From contig JANJWY010000197.1 in assembly GCA_024709285.1 (NCBI GenBank), positions 1 to 10,617 on the forward strand: a DNA stretch of 10,617 nt, read 5' to 3'. The notes beneath the pieces were generated by a model. It saw only the letters and a program-made list of their open reading frames with translations. It was not told the origin of the DNA and searched no databases. This document shows positions 1 to 5,487 of the stretch, in pieces. Source of the DNA: Erysipelotrichaceae bacterium. Its GTDB lineage: Bacteria; Bacillota_I; Bacilli_A; Erysipelotrichales; Erysipelotrichaceae. The stretch's first letter is position 1. Each line of letters starts with the position of its first letter. A program made the position numbers and the translations under genes.

Positions 1-438
1 GGTTCCCTCCGGAAAAATAACCATGTTGTGACCCATTTTCAAACGCTCTGTCAGTTTTCCAACCATAGTCACGGAATCTTTTACGGAATGGCGGTCAAAC
101 ATAATTACATCAAGATTTTTGTACCAGACATTCATAAAAGGGATTTTTTTGCTTTCGATTTTACTAACGGCACTGATTGGTACAGGTGAAGCCGCTAACA
201 GAGCGAATCCGTCCACAGAGCCCTGATGATTGACAACAAACAGCATGCCATCCTGTAAAGGGATGTTATTCTCACCTTCAGCAACGATCTTGCTTTTTGT
301 CATTCGGATGATCATTAAAGACCATGCCTTAGCTAATTCAAACCGGACCTTAAATGGTTGTCTGCGGCTTTGAATGGCAGAAATAAACACAGCGGGCAAA
401 TACAAACCCATTTTGACCCACAACCAGAACTTCTTCAT
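1..438 (-). CDS. PlsC-type 1-acylglycerol-3-phosphate acyltransferase, 3' end cut off by the window
   Basis: The first 146 residues of an acyltransferase of the PlsC/LPLAT family, which moves an acyl group onto lysophosphatidate at the membrane to make phosphatidate. Seen: the catalytic block NHQGSVD at residues 70-76 (H71 and D76 form the HX4D motif), the block-II segment FDRHS at 114-118, and the block-III glycerophosphate-binding motif FPEGT at 142-146, which ends exactly at the window edge. The N-terminus (residues 4-22) is hydrophobic with a following basic stretch and probably lies in or on the membrane. The start ATG at 438 overlaps the folA stop as ATGA, so translation is probably coupled and the gene is the third of a thyA-folA operon. 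The family is clear; the exact acceptor lipid is inferred. The missing part should carry the C-terminal half of the fold. Confidence 0.88.
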   Translation of the reverse strand, partial: MKKFWLWVKMGLYLPAVFISAIQSRRQPFKVRFELAKAWSLMIIRMTKSKIVAEGENNIPLQDGMLFVVNHQGSVDGFALLAASPVPISAVSKIESKKIPFMNVWYKNLDVIMFDRHSVKDSVTMVGKLTERLKMGHNMVIFPEGT

Positions 439-911
439 AGAACCACCTTCTTTTTTATGTATGTTTTCACAGAAAAATCCTTATAATCAACAGTATCGAT
501 CACATCAAACTTACTTCGATCCCATTTAGGGAAAAATGTATCACCGTCGATTTCCGTGTCGATATGACTGATGATCAGTTTATCCGCATACGGTAACGCT
601 GTCTGATAAATTTGCGCACCGCCGGCAATAAAAACCTCTTCATCCCCCGACTGACATTGCTGTAAAAATGCTTCCAGATCTCCAATGGTTTCAACTCCGT
701 CAAAATGCCAGCGCGGATCACGGGTAACTACGATATTTTTGCGTTTAGGCAATGGTCTGCCTATGGCTTCAAACGTTTTTCTGCCCATCACGACGGTATG
801 ATTTAACGTTTTTTCCTTAAACTGACGCAAGTCCTCCGGTATATTCCAAGGCATCCAACCGTTTTTTCCAATAACAAAGTTTTTTCCGATGGCTACGATG
901 ATCGTAATCAT
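435..911 (-). CDS. folA: Dihydrofolate reductase
   Basis: Reduces dihydrofolate to tetrahydrofolate with NADPH, recycling the dihydrofolate produced by thymidylate synthase. The 158-residue length is normal for a chromosomal bacterial enzyme. Seen: the substrate-site segment MPWNIPEDLRQFK at residues 20-32, with D27 in the position of the catalytic acid of E. coli DHFR; the NADPH-binding signature GRKTFEAIGRPLP at 43-55; and the FIAGGAQIY motif at 94-102. The start ATG (911-909) shares one base with the thyA stop (TGATG), and the stop overlaps the next gene's ATG by 4 nt, so thyA, folA and the acyltransferase look co-transcribed and translationally coupled. No truncation or missing key residue. 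This is the usual trimethoprim target; the sequence alone does not show whether it is resistant. Confidence 0.97.
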   Translation of the reverse strand: MITIIVAIGKNFVIGKNGWMPWNIPEDLRQFKEKTLNHTVVMGRKTFEAIGRPLPKRKNIVVTRDPRWHFDGVETIGDLEAFLQQCQSGDEEVFIAGGAQIYQTALPYADKLIISHIDTEIDGDTFFPKWDRSKFDVIDTVDYKDFSVKTYIKKKVVL

Positions 912-1783
912 CAGACACTGACCTTTCCGGCAATATGCGGATGAGCGTCATAACCGATCAATTCGAAATCCTCCCAGACATAATCAAAAACGGATTCGTG
1001 ATGATTGATGATCCGCAATGTCGGCAGTTTTTTCGGCTCACGCTGCAACTGAAGTTTCACTTGTTCGATATGATCCGTATAAATATGTACATCGCCAAAG
1101 GTATGAACAAATTCATGCGGCTGATATCCGCAGACATCGGCGACCATGACAAGCAGAAGTGCGTAGGATGCAATATTGAATGGTACGCCCAAAAATACGT
1201 CGGCAGACCGCTGATACAGTTGTAATGACAGTTTTTTCCCGTCACCACTGACATAAAACTGCATAAACGCATGACACGGCGGTAAAGCCATGCGATCGAT
1301 TTCAGCCGGATTCCAGGCACTGACGATATGACGGCGCGAAAAAGGATTCTTTTTCAGATTTTCAATAAGATCTTTAATTTGGTCAACACCGAAAAAATCA
1401 CGCCACTGCTTGCCATAAACCGGTCCCAGATTACCATGTTTTTTCGCAAAAAGTTCATCAGCTTTGATTTTTTCAATAAATTCACTCAGCGTTTCTCCTT
1501 GATAGTCTGAGTGTCTGATGTATTCGGCGTATGGCCATTCATTCCAAATCCGTACCCCATTAAGTACAAGCGGACGAATGTTGGTGTCACCGCTTAAGAA
1601 CCAGAACAGTTCTTGGGCTACGGATTTAAAATGGGTTTTCTTAGTTGTCAGAAGCGGAAATCCTTCTTCAAGATTAAAACGCATCTGATATCCAAATGTA
1701 CCAATCGTACCCGTGGATGTCCGGTCACTGCGGTATGAACCGTTTTCTAAAATAAGTCTGCATAAAGTTAAGTATTGTTTCAT
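911..1783 (-). CDS. thyA: Thymidylate synthase (ThyA type)
   Basis: Methylates dUMP to dTMP using 5,10-methylene-tetrahydrofolate, giving dihydrofolate that the next gene's product recycles. With the chosen start the protein has 290 residues. Seen: dUMP-phosphate-binding R21 in the SDRTSTGT segment; E58 in QELFWFL; the catalytic cysteine C170 in LPPCHAF; the QRSADVFLGVPFN block at 191-203; and HIYTDH at 233-238. Residues about 83-117 are an insertion in the small domain that E. coli ThyA (264 aa) lacks, resembling the longer Lactobacillus-type enzymes. The reading frame stays open upstream to an ATG at 1837, but that ATG lies inside a terminator hairpin and upstream of the promoter. The ATG at 1783 has an AGGTGAT site next to it and aligns with the family N-terminus MKQYL. 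First gene of the operon. Confidence 0.97.
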   Translation of the reverse strand: MKQYLTLCRLILENGSYRSDRTSTGTIGTFGYQMRFNLEEGFPLLTTKKTHFKSVAQELFWFLSGDTNIRPLVLNGVRIWNEWPYAEYIRHSDYQGETLSEFIEKIKADELFAKKHGNLGPVYGKQWRDFFGVDQIKDLIENLKKNPFSRRHIVSAWNPAEIDRMALPPCHAFMQFYVSGDGKKLSLQLYQRSADVFLGVPFNIASYALLLVMVADVCGYQPHEFVHTFGDVHIYTDHIEQVKLQLQREPKKLPTLRIINHHESVFDYVWEDFELIGYDAHPHIAGKVSV

Positions 1784-1786
1784 ATC

Positions 1787-1793
1787 ATCACCT
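1787..1793 (-). promoter_or_regulatory. Ribosome binding site that fixes the thyA start
   Basis: On the minus strand AGGTGAT stands 3 nt before ATG at 1783 (core AGGTG 5 nt before it). It selects this start over the in-frame ATG at 1837. Confidence 0.75.
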
Positions 1794-1801
1794 GTGCTTT
1801 C

Positions 1802-1830
1802 ATTATACACAAATGCAGGGTTAAAAAAAA
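1802..1830 (-). promoter_or_regulatory. Probable promoter of the thyA-folA-acyltransferase operon
   Basis: A perfect TATAAT -10 box lies at 1807-1802 on the minus strand, preceded by TGTG. At 17-bp spacing the -35 position (1830-1825) is only TTTTTT, which is also the U-tract of the ssb terminator. The expected transcript start, about 7 nt beyond the -10, leaves a leader of roughly a dozen nucleotides that still contains the AGGTGAT ribosome binding site. The -10 is convincing and the -35 is weak. Confidence 0.6.
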
Positions 1831-1848
1831 CGGTCATGAACCGTTTTT
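1823..1848 (-). terminator. Intrinsic terminator after ssb
   Basis: A perfect 9-bp stem (AAAAACGGT at 1826-1834, ACCGTTTTT at 1840-1848) encloses a 5-nt loop. On the minus strand it is followed by a run of eight T ending at 1823. The hairpin begins 8 nt after the ssb stop codon, so it should end the ssb transcript. The A-rich left arm makes it symmetrical, but the plus strand has no gene to terminate here. Confidence 0.8.
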
Positions 1849-1855
1849 CGCCAAA

Positions 1856-2179
1856 TCAGGATTTGGTACTTAAAAAAGAAACTTTTTCAGCAATTACTTC
1901 ACAGTAATAAAAGGGCTTCTGTTCTTTTGTTTCAAATGAATTTGCTTGGATCCGGCCTTTGATCCCAACCAGACTTCCGATCTCACAAACGGCAATGGTA
2001 GTCTCCGCAACGCCGCGCCACAAGGTAACGTTAAATATGTCTTTTTCATACTCTCCGTGACTGTTTCGAAAATTCCGGTCCACTTCCAAATGCAGAGTTG
2101 CTACTTTTGCTCCTGAGGATGTTTCCCTGATTTCCGGCAAATGAATGACTCGACCGACTAAAACGATTTGATTCAACAT
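1856..2179 (-). CDS. ssb: Short single-stranded DNA-binding protein without the acidic tail
   Basis: An OB-fold protein that coats single-stranded DNA during replication, repair or transformation. With the chosen start it has 107 residues. Seen: the typical SSB opening MLNQIVLVGRV, the central strand segment DIFNVTLWRGVAE around 48-60 with W54, and the GSLVGIKGRIQ segment at 68-78. The protein ends in STKS right after the OB fold. The glycine/glutamine-rich linker and acidic DDDIPF-like tip that housekeeping SSBs use to recruit partners are both missing. It thus resembles the tail-less, competence-associated SsbB of Bacillus subtilis, and the main SSB is presumably encoded elsewhere. The open frame extends 7 codons further up, but a perfect AAAGGAGG lies 6 nt before the ATG at 2179. 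The gene is monocistronic, with its own promoter and terminator. Confidence 0.9.
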   Translation of the reverse strand: MLNQIVLVGRVIHLPEIRETSSGAKVATLHLEVDRNFRNSHGEYEKDIFNVTLWRGVAETTIAVCEIGSLVGIKGRIQANSFETKEQKPFYYCEVIAEKVSFLSTKS

Positions 2180-2185
2180 GTTTTT

Positions 2186-2193
2186 CCTCCTTT
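2186..2193 (-). promoter_or_regulatory. Strong ribosome binding site fixing the ssb start
   Basis: AAAGGAGG on the minus strand stands 6 nt before the ATG at 2179. The upstream in-frame ATG at 2200 would lie at or before the predicted transcript start and has no such site. Confidence 0.85.
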
Positions 2194-2205
2194 GTTGCAA
2201 ACAGA

Positions 2206-2234
2206 ATTATCGCAAAAAAGAAAGTGAGTTACAA
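2206..2234 (-). promoter_or_regulatory. Probable sigma-A-type promoter of ssb
   Basis: On the minus strand TTGTAA (-35, 2234-2229) is followed by a 17-bp spacer and GATAAT (-10, 2211-2206). The predicted transcript start near 2199 gives a leader of about 20 nt carrying the AAAGGAGG site. Both boxes match the consensus well and the spacing is ideal. Confidence 0.7.
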
Positions 2235-2238
2235 ATCA

Positions 2239-2276
2239 CCTATCTTGCTCTTTTTGGGCGAAAATGGCAAGATAGG
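2239..2276. repeat. 38-nt imperfect palindrome between ymfH and ssb
   Basis: CCTATCTTGC at 2239-2248 is matched exactly by GCAAGATAGG at 2267-2276. The 18-nt centre can fold further, TTTT (2252-2255) against AAAA (2261-2264), leaving a GGGCG loop. The dyad ends 4 nt upstream of the ssb -35 box and starts 27 nt after the ymfH stop. No U-tract follows directly on either strand, so it is not a textbook intrinsic terminator. It may be an operator for ssb, a processing or 3'-stabilising hairpin for the peptidase transcript, or a weak terminator. Confidence 0.75.
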
Positions 2277-2303
2277 ACACCTGTTACCGTGTAAAAAACG
2301 AAG

Positions 2304-3581
2304 TTAGCTAGTTTTTGATTTTTTTAAAGAAACGATGCAGCGGTTACCTAAATCGATTAAACTGCGGGAATTTTCAATATCATAAAGAGTAATATCCTCT
2401 ACCCAGGTAAGACTCTCAAAGAAATCTGCCTTGGCGAATGTCGAACGAATGTATGAAATGGCCATATCTTCCAAATCATTGAGACTGCGGAACGCCTGAC
2501 CGATATAGCGGCGTTTGAGCTGTTGAAGGGTCGAATCTGAAATCGAGCTGTTCTTAATTTCTTTATCCAGAAATTCAACGAAAGAACTGCTGTCTTCGGT
2601 TTCATTGTAAAACATCAGCAATCCATATCCTTCGCCCAGATCAACCTCAAAACCGAAGAAATCACTGACAAGACCTTCATCCATCCAATCTTGATAGGCA
2701 GGATTCAGTGCGCTGAATGTCGCTTCCATCAATAATCGCAAAGACCATTCAGCTTTCTTTCTGTCACTTTCATTTTGCATCGTATGATTGATTTTATAGG
2801 TCACAGTTGATTTAAGGGATTGTACATCCAGTTGAAACTCATGATACTCACGAAACACATGCCCTGGTTCAGTAATTTTTACCGACTCTACCACAGGCGC
2901 ATCATCGAAAGATTTTGAGGCATGATTATTTTCGACAATGTCAAAGATCCGTTGAGGGCTTTCTCCGGTGGCAACGACAAGCAGCATCCGCTGAGGATGA
3001 TAGTTTAACTTGTAACACTGTTCGAGGTGCTGTTTGGTAATTGCTGTGACACTTTCTTCAGTACCGCCGATGTCATTTGAAAACGGGTGTTCAACAAATA
3101 ATGAACGATACGTTTCATTGACTAGGCGTGCATCCGGCATTTGCGCATACATCCGCAACTCCTGGATGATGATACCCTTCTCTTTCTCTACGGAATCTTC
3201 ACTGATCTGCAGATTGCTGACAAAATCAAGTAACATGTTCAAAGGAGTTTCAATTTCGTTTGATGTTGAGAAAAAATAGACCGTTTCTTCGTATGATGTA
3301 AAGGCATTGACGGAAGCACCGACTTCGGTAAATGCCGTCATGATATCCCCTTCTTCACTTTCAAACAGCTTATGTTCCAAAAAGTGGGCACTTCCAGGCA
3401 AGATGTCAATGATATTTCCATTCTGATCGGTCAGTTTATTGTGCATCCCGCCAAAAGGAGTCGCTATAAGCGCGCTGGAGCCAACATAACCGGGTTTATG
3501 AATTACAACGACCTTGAGTTCGCTGCTCACTTTCTGCTCGTATATCGTCTCATTGAAGCGCTTATTAGTTATGATGTTCAT
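2304..3581 (-). CDS. ymfH: M16-family zinc metallopeptidase subunit (YmfH-like, zinc-binding half)
   Basis: A peptidase of the M16B (insulinase/processing protease-like) family, probably cytoplasmic: no signal peptide is visible. Length is 425 residues. Seen: the inverted zinc motif HFLEH at 66-70 (H66 and H70 ligands, E69 catalytic) and a distal EKGIIIQE segment at 134-141 whose E141 is the likely third ligand. The C-terminal half lacks the REKR..Y-type substrate motif and reads DEGLVSDFFG in the equivalent region. That motif is present in the upstream gene, so the two products probably form one active heterodimer. The ATG at 3581 is chosen over 3590 because AAAGGAG ends 9 nt before the former and touches the latter. 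The gene overlaps the upstream stop by 17 nt, implying translational coupling. The natural substrate is unknown; in Bacilli relatives are linked to peptide maturation or turnover. Confidence 0.88.
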   Translation of the reverse strand: MNIITNKRFNETIYEQKVSSELKVVVIHKPGYVGSSALIATPFGGMHNKLTDQNGNIIDILPGSAHFLEHKLFESEEGDIMTAFTEVGASVNAFTSYEETVYFFSTSNEIETPLNMLLDFVSNLQISEDSVEKEKGIIIQELRMYAQMPDARLVNETYRSLFVEHPFSNDIGGTEESVTAITKQHLEQCYKLNYHPQRMLLVVATGESPQRIFDIVENNHASKSFDDAPVVESVKITEPGHVFREYHEFQLDVQSLKSTVTYKINHTMQNESDRKKAEWSLRLLMEATFSALNPAYQDWMDEGLVSDFFGFEVDLGEGYGLLMFYNETEDSSSFVEFLDKEIKNSSISDSTLQQLKRRYIGQAFRSLNDLEDMAISYIRSTFAKADFFESLTWVEDITLYDIENSRSLIDLGNRCIVSLKKSKTS

Positions 3582-4818
3582 GTTCAGCATCTCCTTTCAG
3601 TAAAAACCGGGTAACTTTCGTCATCTTGGCAAACACATCCTTTATTTCCAATGGAGTTACAGCGTTGATATCCGAAATAATCTCTTCTTTACTGTTGTAT
3701 CGGCCAATCAGAAAAATCTGATAATAATAATTAATGATCGCACTGGCATCATCCTCAATCTGACGAATGGAATTAATCATCATTTTCTTGCTGGCATCAA
3801 TCAACGAATCACTCAGTTCACCGCTTCTGACCGATTCGATTTGCATATCAATCAATTGTTCAACCGTATCCGCCTGATCGGCATCAATGCCGGTATAAAC
3901 GAATCCGACACCGTCAAAAGTAATCATTTGAGCACCAATCGTATAGCAAAGACTTCGTTTTTCACGAATTTCAGTAAAGCATAGCGATGAAGGAAGTGAA
4001 CCAAATGCCGTCATTGCGACCCTCAATGGCCAATAGTCTTTATCCGTAGGAATAACCTGCGGATTATAAATCAAAATCAGATTGGACTGATCCATTTTGC
4101 GAGATAACTCAACAGACTCAGAAATCTGCGATGGTATGCGATACATGGTTGAAACATTTTCTCTTCCTCTATACAAAAAACTGCCCTTAATCCTTTCAAT
4201 GATCTCGTTTTCCTCTACATCACCGACAACGAAAATGTCCAAACGCATGTTCTCAATCATATTTTGATGGTAGAATTTACAGTCTTCAACACCGATTACA
4301 TCCAACATATCCAAAGATCCTTGAATGTTTACGGATAACGGATATCCTTTACCGGCAATTTCAAACGCCTTTTTCATTGCAAACTGCATCGGATTATCCA
4401 ATGAGCGAATAAGAATGCTTCGGGTATTCTTCTTTGCTTCTTTTAATGTCTCTTCATTGATCAGCGGATATCGGATCATATCGAGCATCCACTCCATAAA
4501 ACCATCAAGAATAACGGGCTGATTGACATACTTTCCATTCAATACTTTTGTCTTAAACTCGGTACAGATTGCTTCTCCAAATCCTGTATTTCTGACATCG
4601 ACATAACTGCCATACAGTTGATCCGACAAACGGGTCATTTCTACTTTCGTCAAAGCCTTTTCATTGCGATCACTGGCCATAGAAGCAAGAAGAGCTCTTA
4701 TGGTAGCATCTTTCTCAGATGTTTTGGACAAAAAGCGAAATGAAAAGGAAATATCTTTAAATTTCCCAGTGTTTATTATGCAGAGATTCAGGTTTTCTTG
4801 TATTTTAATGCGTTTCAT
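3565..4818 (-). CDS. ymfF: M16-family peptidase-like subunit (YmfF-like, lacks zinc motif)
   Basis: Second M16B-family protein, 417 residues from the chosen start. Where the active family members have HXXEH, this one reads ATIRALLASMAS (about 38-49) and has no zinc ligands. Its C-terminal half does carry the conserved block IREKRSLCYTIGA at 284-296, whose Arg and Tyr bind substrate in M16 enzymes. That makes it the structural and substrate-binding partner of the downstream zinc-bearing subunit, as in known two-gene M16B proteases. Near the C-terminus the chain ends in EHEHHN, which is probably incidental. The frame is open to an ATG at 4851, but GGGAGG stands 5 nt before the ATG at 4818 and the longer frame would start inside the promoter region. 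First gene of a two-gene operon that diverges from pncA. Confidence 0.87.
   Translation of the reverse strand: MKRIKIQENLNLCIINTGKFKDISFSFRFLSKTSEKDATIRALLASMASDRNEKALTKVEMTRLSDQLYGSYVDVRNTGFGEAICTEFKTKVLNGKYVNQPVILDGFMEWMLDMIRYPLINEETLKEAKKNTRSILIRSLDNPMQFAMKKAFEIAGKGYPLSVNIQGSLDMLDVIGVEDCKFYHQNMIENMRLDIFVVGDVEENEIIERIKGSFLYRGRENVSTMYRIPSQISESVELSRKMDQSNLILIYNPQVIPTDKDYWPLRVAMTAFGSLPSSLCFTEIREKRSLCYTIGAQMITFDGVGFVYTGIDADQADTVEQLIDMQIESVRSGELSDSLIDASKKMMINSIRQIEDDASAIINYYYQIFLIGRYNSKEEIISDINAVTPLEIKDVFAKMTKVTRFLLKGDAEHEHHN
3591..3597 (-). promoter_or_regulatory. Ribosome binding site deciding the ymfH start
   Basis: AAAGGAG on the minus strand lies 9 nt before the ATG at 3581 but directly abuts the ATG at 3590, so the inner start is favoured. 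The site lies within the end of the upstream coding sequence. Confidence 0.65.
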
Positions 4819-4823
4819 CGTGT

Positions 4824-4829
4824 CCTCCC
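4824..4829 (-). promoter_or_regulatory. Ribosome binding site deciding the ymfF start
   Basis: GGGAGG on the minus strand stands 5 nt upstream of the ATG at 4818, favouring it over the in-frame ATG at 4851. Confidence 0.75.
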
Positions 4830-4842
4830 AAAGGTGCGGGGT

Positions 4843-4848
4843 ACTATA
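4843..4848 (-). promoter_or_regulatory. Possible -10 box for ymfF-ymfH
   Basis: TATAGT on the minus strand, preceded by TTTG, lies 24 nt before the ymfF start. No good -35 box is seen at 16-18 bp, so the promoter call rests on the -10 and position alone. Confidence 0.4.
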
Positions 4849-4873
4849 CAAAGCAAATAAAAGGTCCTATAAT
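4845..4873 (+). promoter_or_regulatory. Probable promoter of pncA-pncB
   Basis: TATACA (-35, 4845-4850), a 17-bp spacer and a perfect TATAAT (-10, 4868-4873) precede pncA. The predicted transcript start is near 4880, leaving a leader of about 23 nt with an AGAGGT site. The -35 box shares bases with the possible -10 of the opposite-strand peptidase operon. Confidence 0.65.
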
Positions 4874-4890
4874 TGTAATTGAATCGAAAC

Positions 4891-4896
4891 AGAGGT
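4891..4896 (+). promoter_or_regulatory. Ribosome binding site deciding the pncA start
   Basis: AGAGGT stands 6 nt before the ATG at 4903. The frame is open upstream to a TTG at 4879, but that lies at or before the predicted transcript start and lacks a site. Confidence 0.65.
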
Positions 4897-4902
4897 AGAA
4901 AC

Positions 4903-5487
4903 ATGACTGTAAAACTAAATGATTCTTCCTGCTTGATCATTATTGATATGGTCAACGGGTTTATGGTTGAAGGACCGATGGCTGATGCAAGTATCAGAAA
5001 CATTATCGGTAATATCGTTGAATTAATCAAGTGTTTTAAACAAACTGACTCACCAATCTTGGCATTTTTGGATCGTCATCCGGAAGATGCGAAAGAATTT
5101 TCGGCTTATCCGGCGCATTGTGTGACCGGAACTTCGGAAAGTGAATGGGTCGATGAACTCAAGCCATACTCAAATGATGTTCAGTTTATTGAAAAGAACA
5201 GTGTTAATGGTTTTCTCTCCCCTCAGTTTCAGGAATGGCTGAAAAAAGAAGGTAATTTTCGTGAATATGTCATCACCGGATGCGTGACGGACATCTGTGT
5301 ATTGCAGTTTGCTTCAACATTGCAAGCCTACATTCATCAACATAATCTTGACTCGATTGTTACCGTCGCAGCGAATGCTGTTGACACATTTGATGCACCC
5401 AATCATCCAAAAAAAGAGTTCCATGAATTTGCCTTGACACTGATGAGACAATACGGGATCAATGTTGTAGAGGAATATGTATGTTAA
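4903..5487 (+). CDS. pncA: Nicotinamidase (isochorismatase-like hydrolase)
   Basis: Hydrolyses nicotinamide to nicotinate and ammonia, the first step of deamidating NAD salvage, in the cytoplasm. Length is 194 residues. Seen: the cysteine-hydrolase triad D15 (IIIDMVNGF), K98 (FIEKNSVNGF) and C132 (TGCVTDICV), and the probable metal-binding set D57 and H59 (FLDRHPED) with H72 (PAHCVTGT), which is typical of true nicotinamidases within the isochorismatase-like superfamily. The downstream gene encodes nicotinate phosphoribosyltransferase and overlaps by 7 nt, so the product of this enzyme is handed straight to the next one in the pathway; this makes the specific assignment stronger than the family alone would. 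The gene is divergent from the M16 peptidase pair and probably has its own promoter. Confidence 0.95.
   Translation: MTVKLNDSSCLIIIDMVNGFMVEGPMADASIRNIIGNIVELIKCFKQTDSPILAFLDRHPEDAKEFSAYPAHCVTGTSESEWVDELKPYSNDVQFIEKNSVNGFLSPQFQEWLKKEGNFREYVITGCVTDICVLQFASTLQAYIHQHNLDSIVTVAANAVDTFDAPNHPKKEFHEFALTLMRQYGINVVEEYVC

Noticed and set aside
291..300. Degenerate second Walker A in nupO (residues 291-300) as a sign of gene decay
   Set aside because: Loss of the GKS/T in the second domain is usual in this ATPase family and the frame is intact. The coordinates given are residue numbers.
1784..1837. An 18-codon N-terminal extension of thyA
   Set aside because: It would start in the loop of the ssb terminator and upstream of the TATAAT, and ThyA proteins begin at MKQYL-like sequences.
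2252..2264. A ComK-like box upstream of ssb
   Set aside because: The sequence is TTTT-N5-AAAA, whereas the ComK half-site is AAAA-N5-TTTT, and it is a single element inside the dyad loop.
2294..2316. AAAAAC/GTTTTT hairpin at the ymfH stop as a terminator
   Set aside because: The stem is only 6 bp with a single G-C pair and an 11-nt loop, too weak to call despite the T-run on the minus strand.
4819..4902. An operator for an NAD-responsive repressor before pncA
   Set aside because: I could not find a clear palindrome or direct repeat here, so regulation by NAD status is not supported by the sequence.
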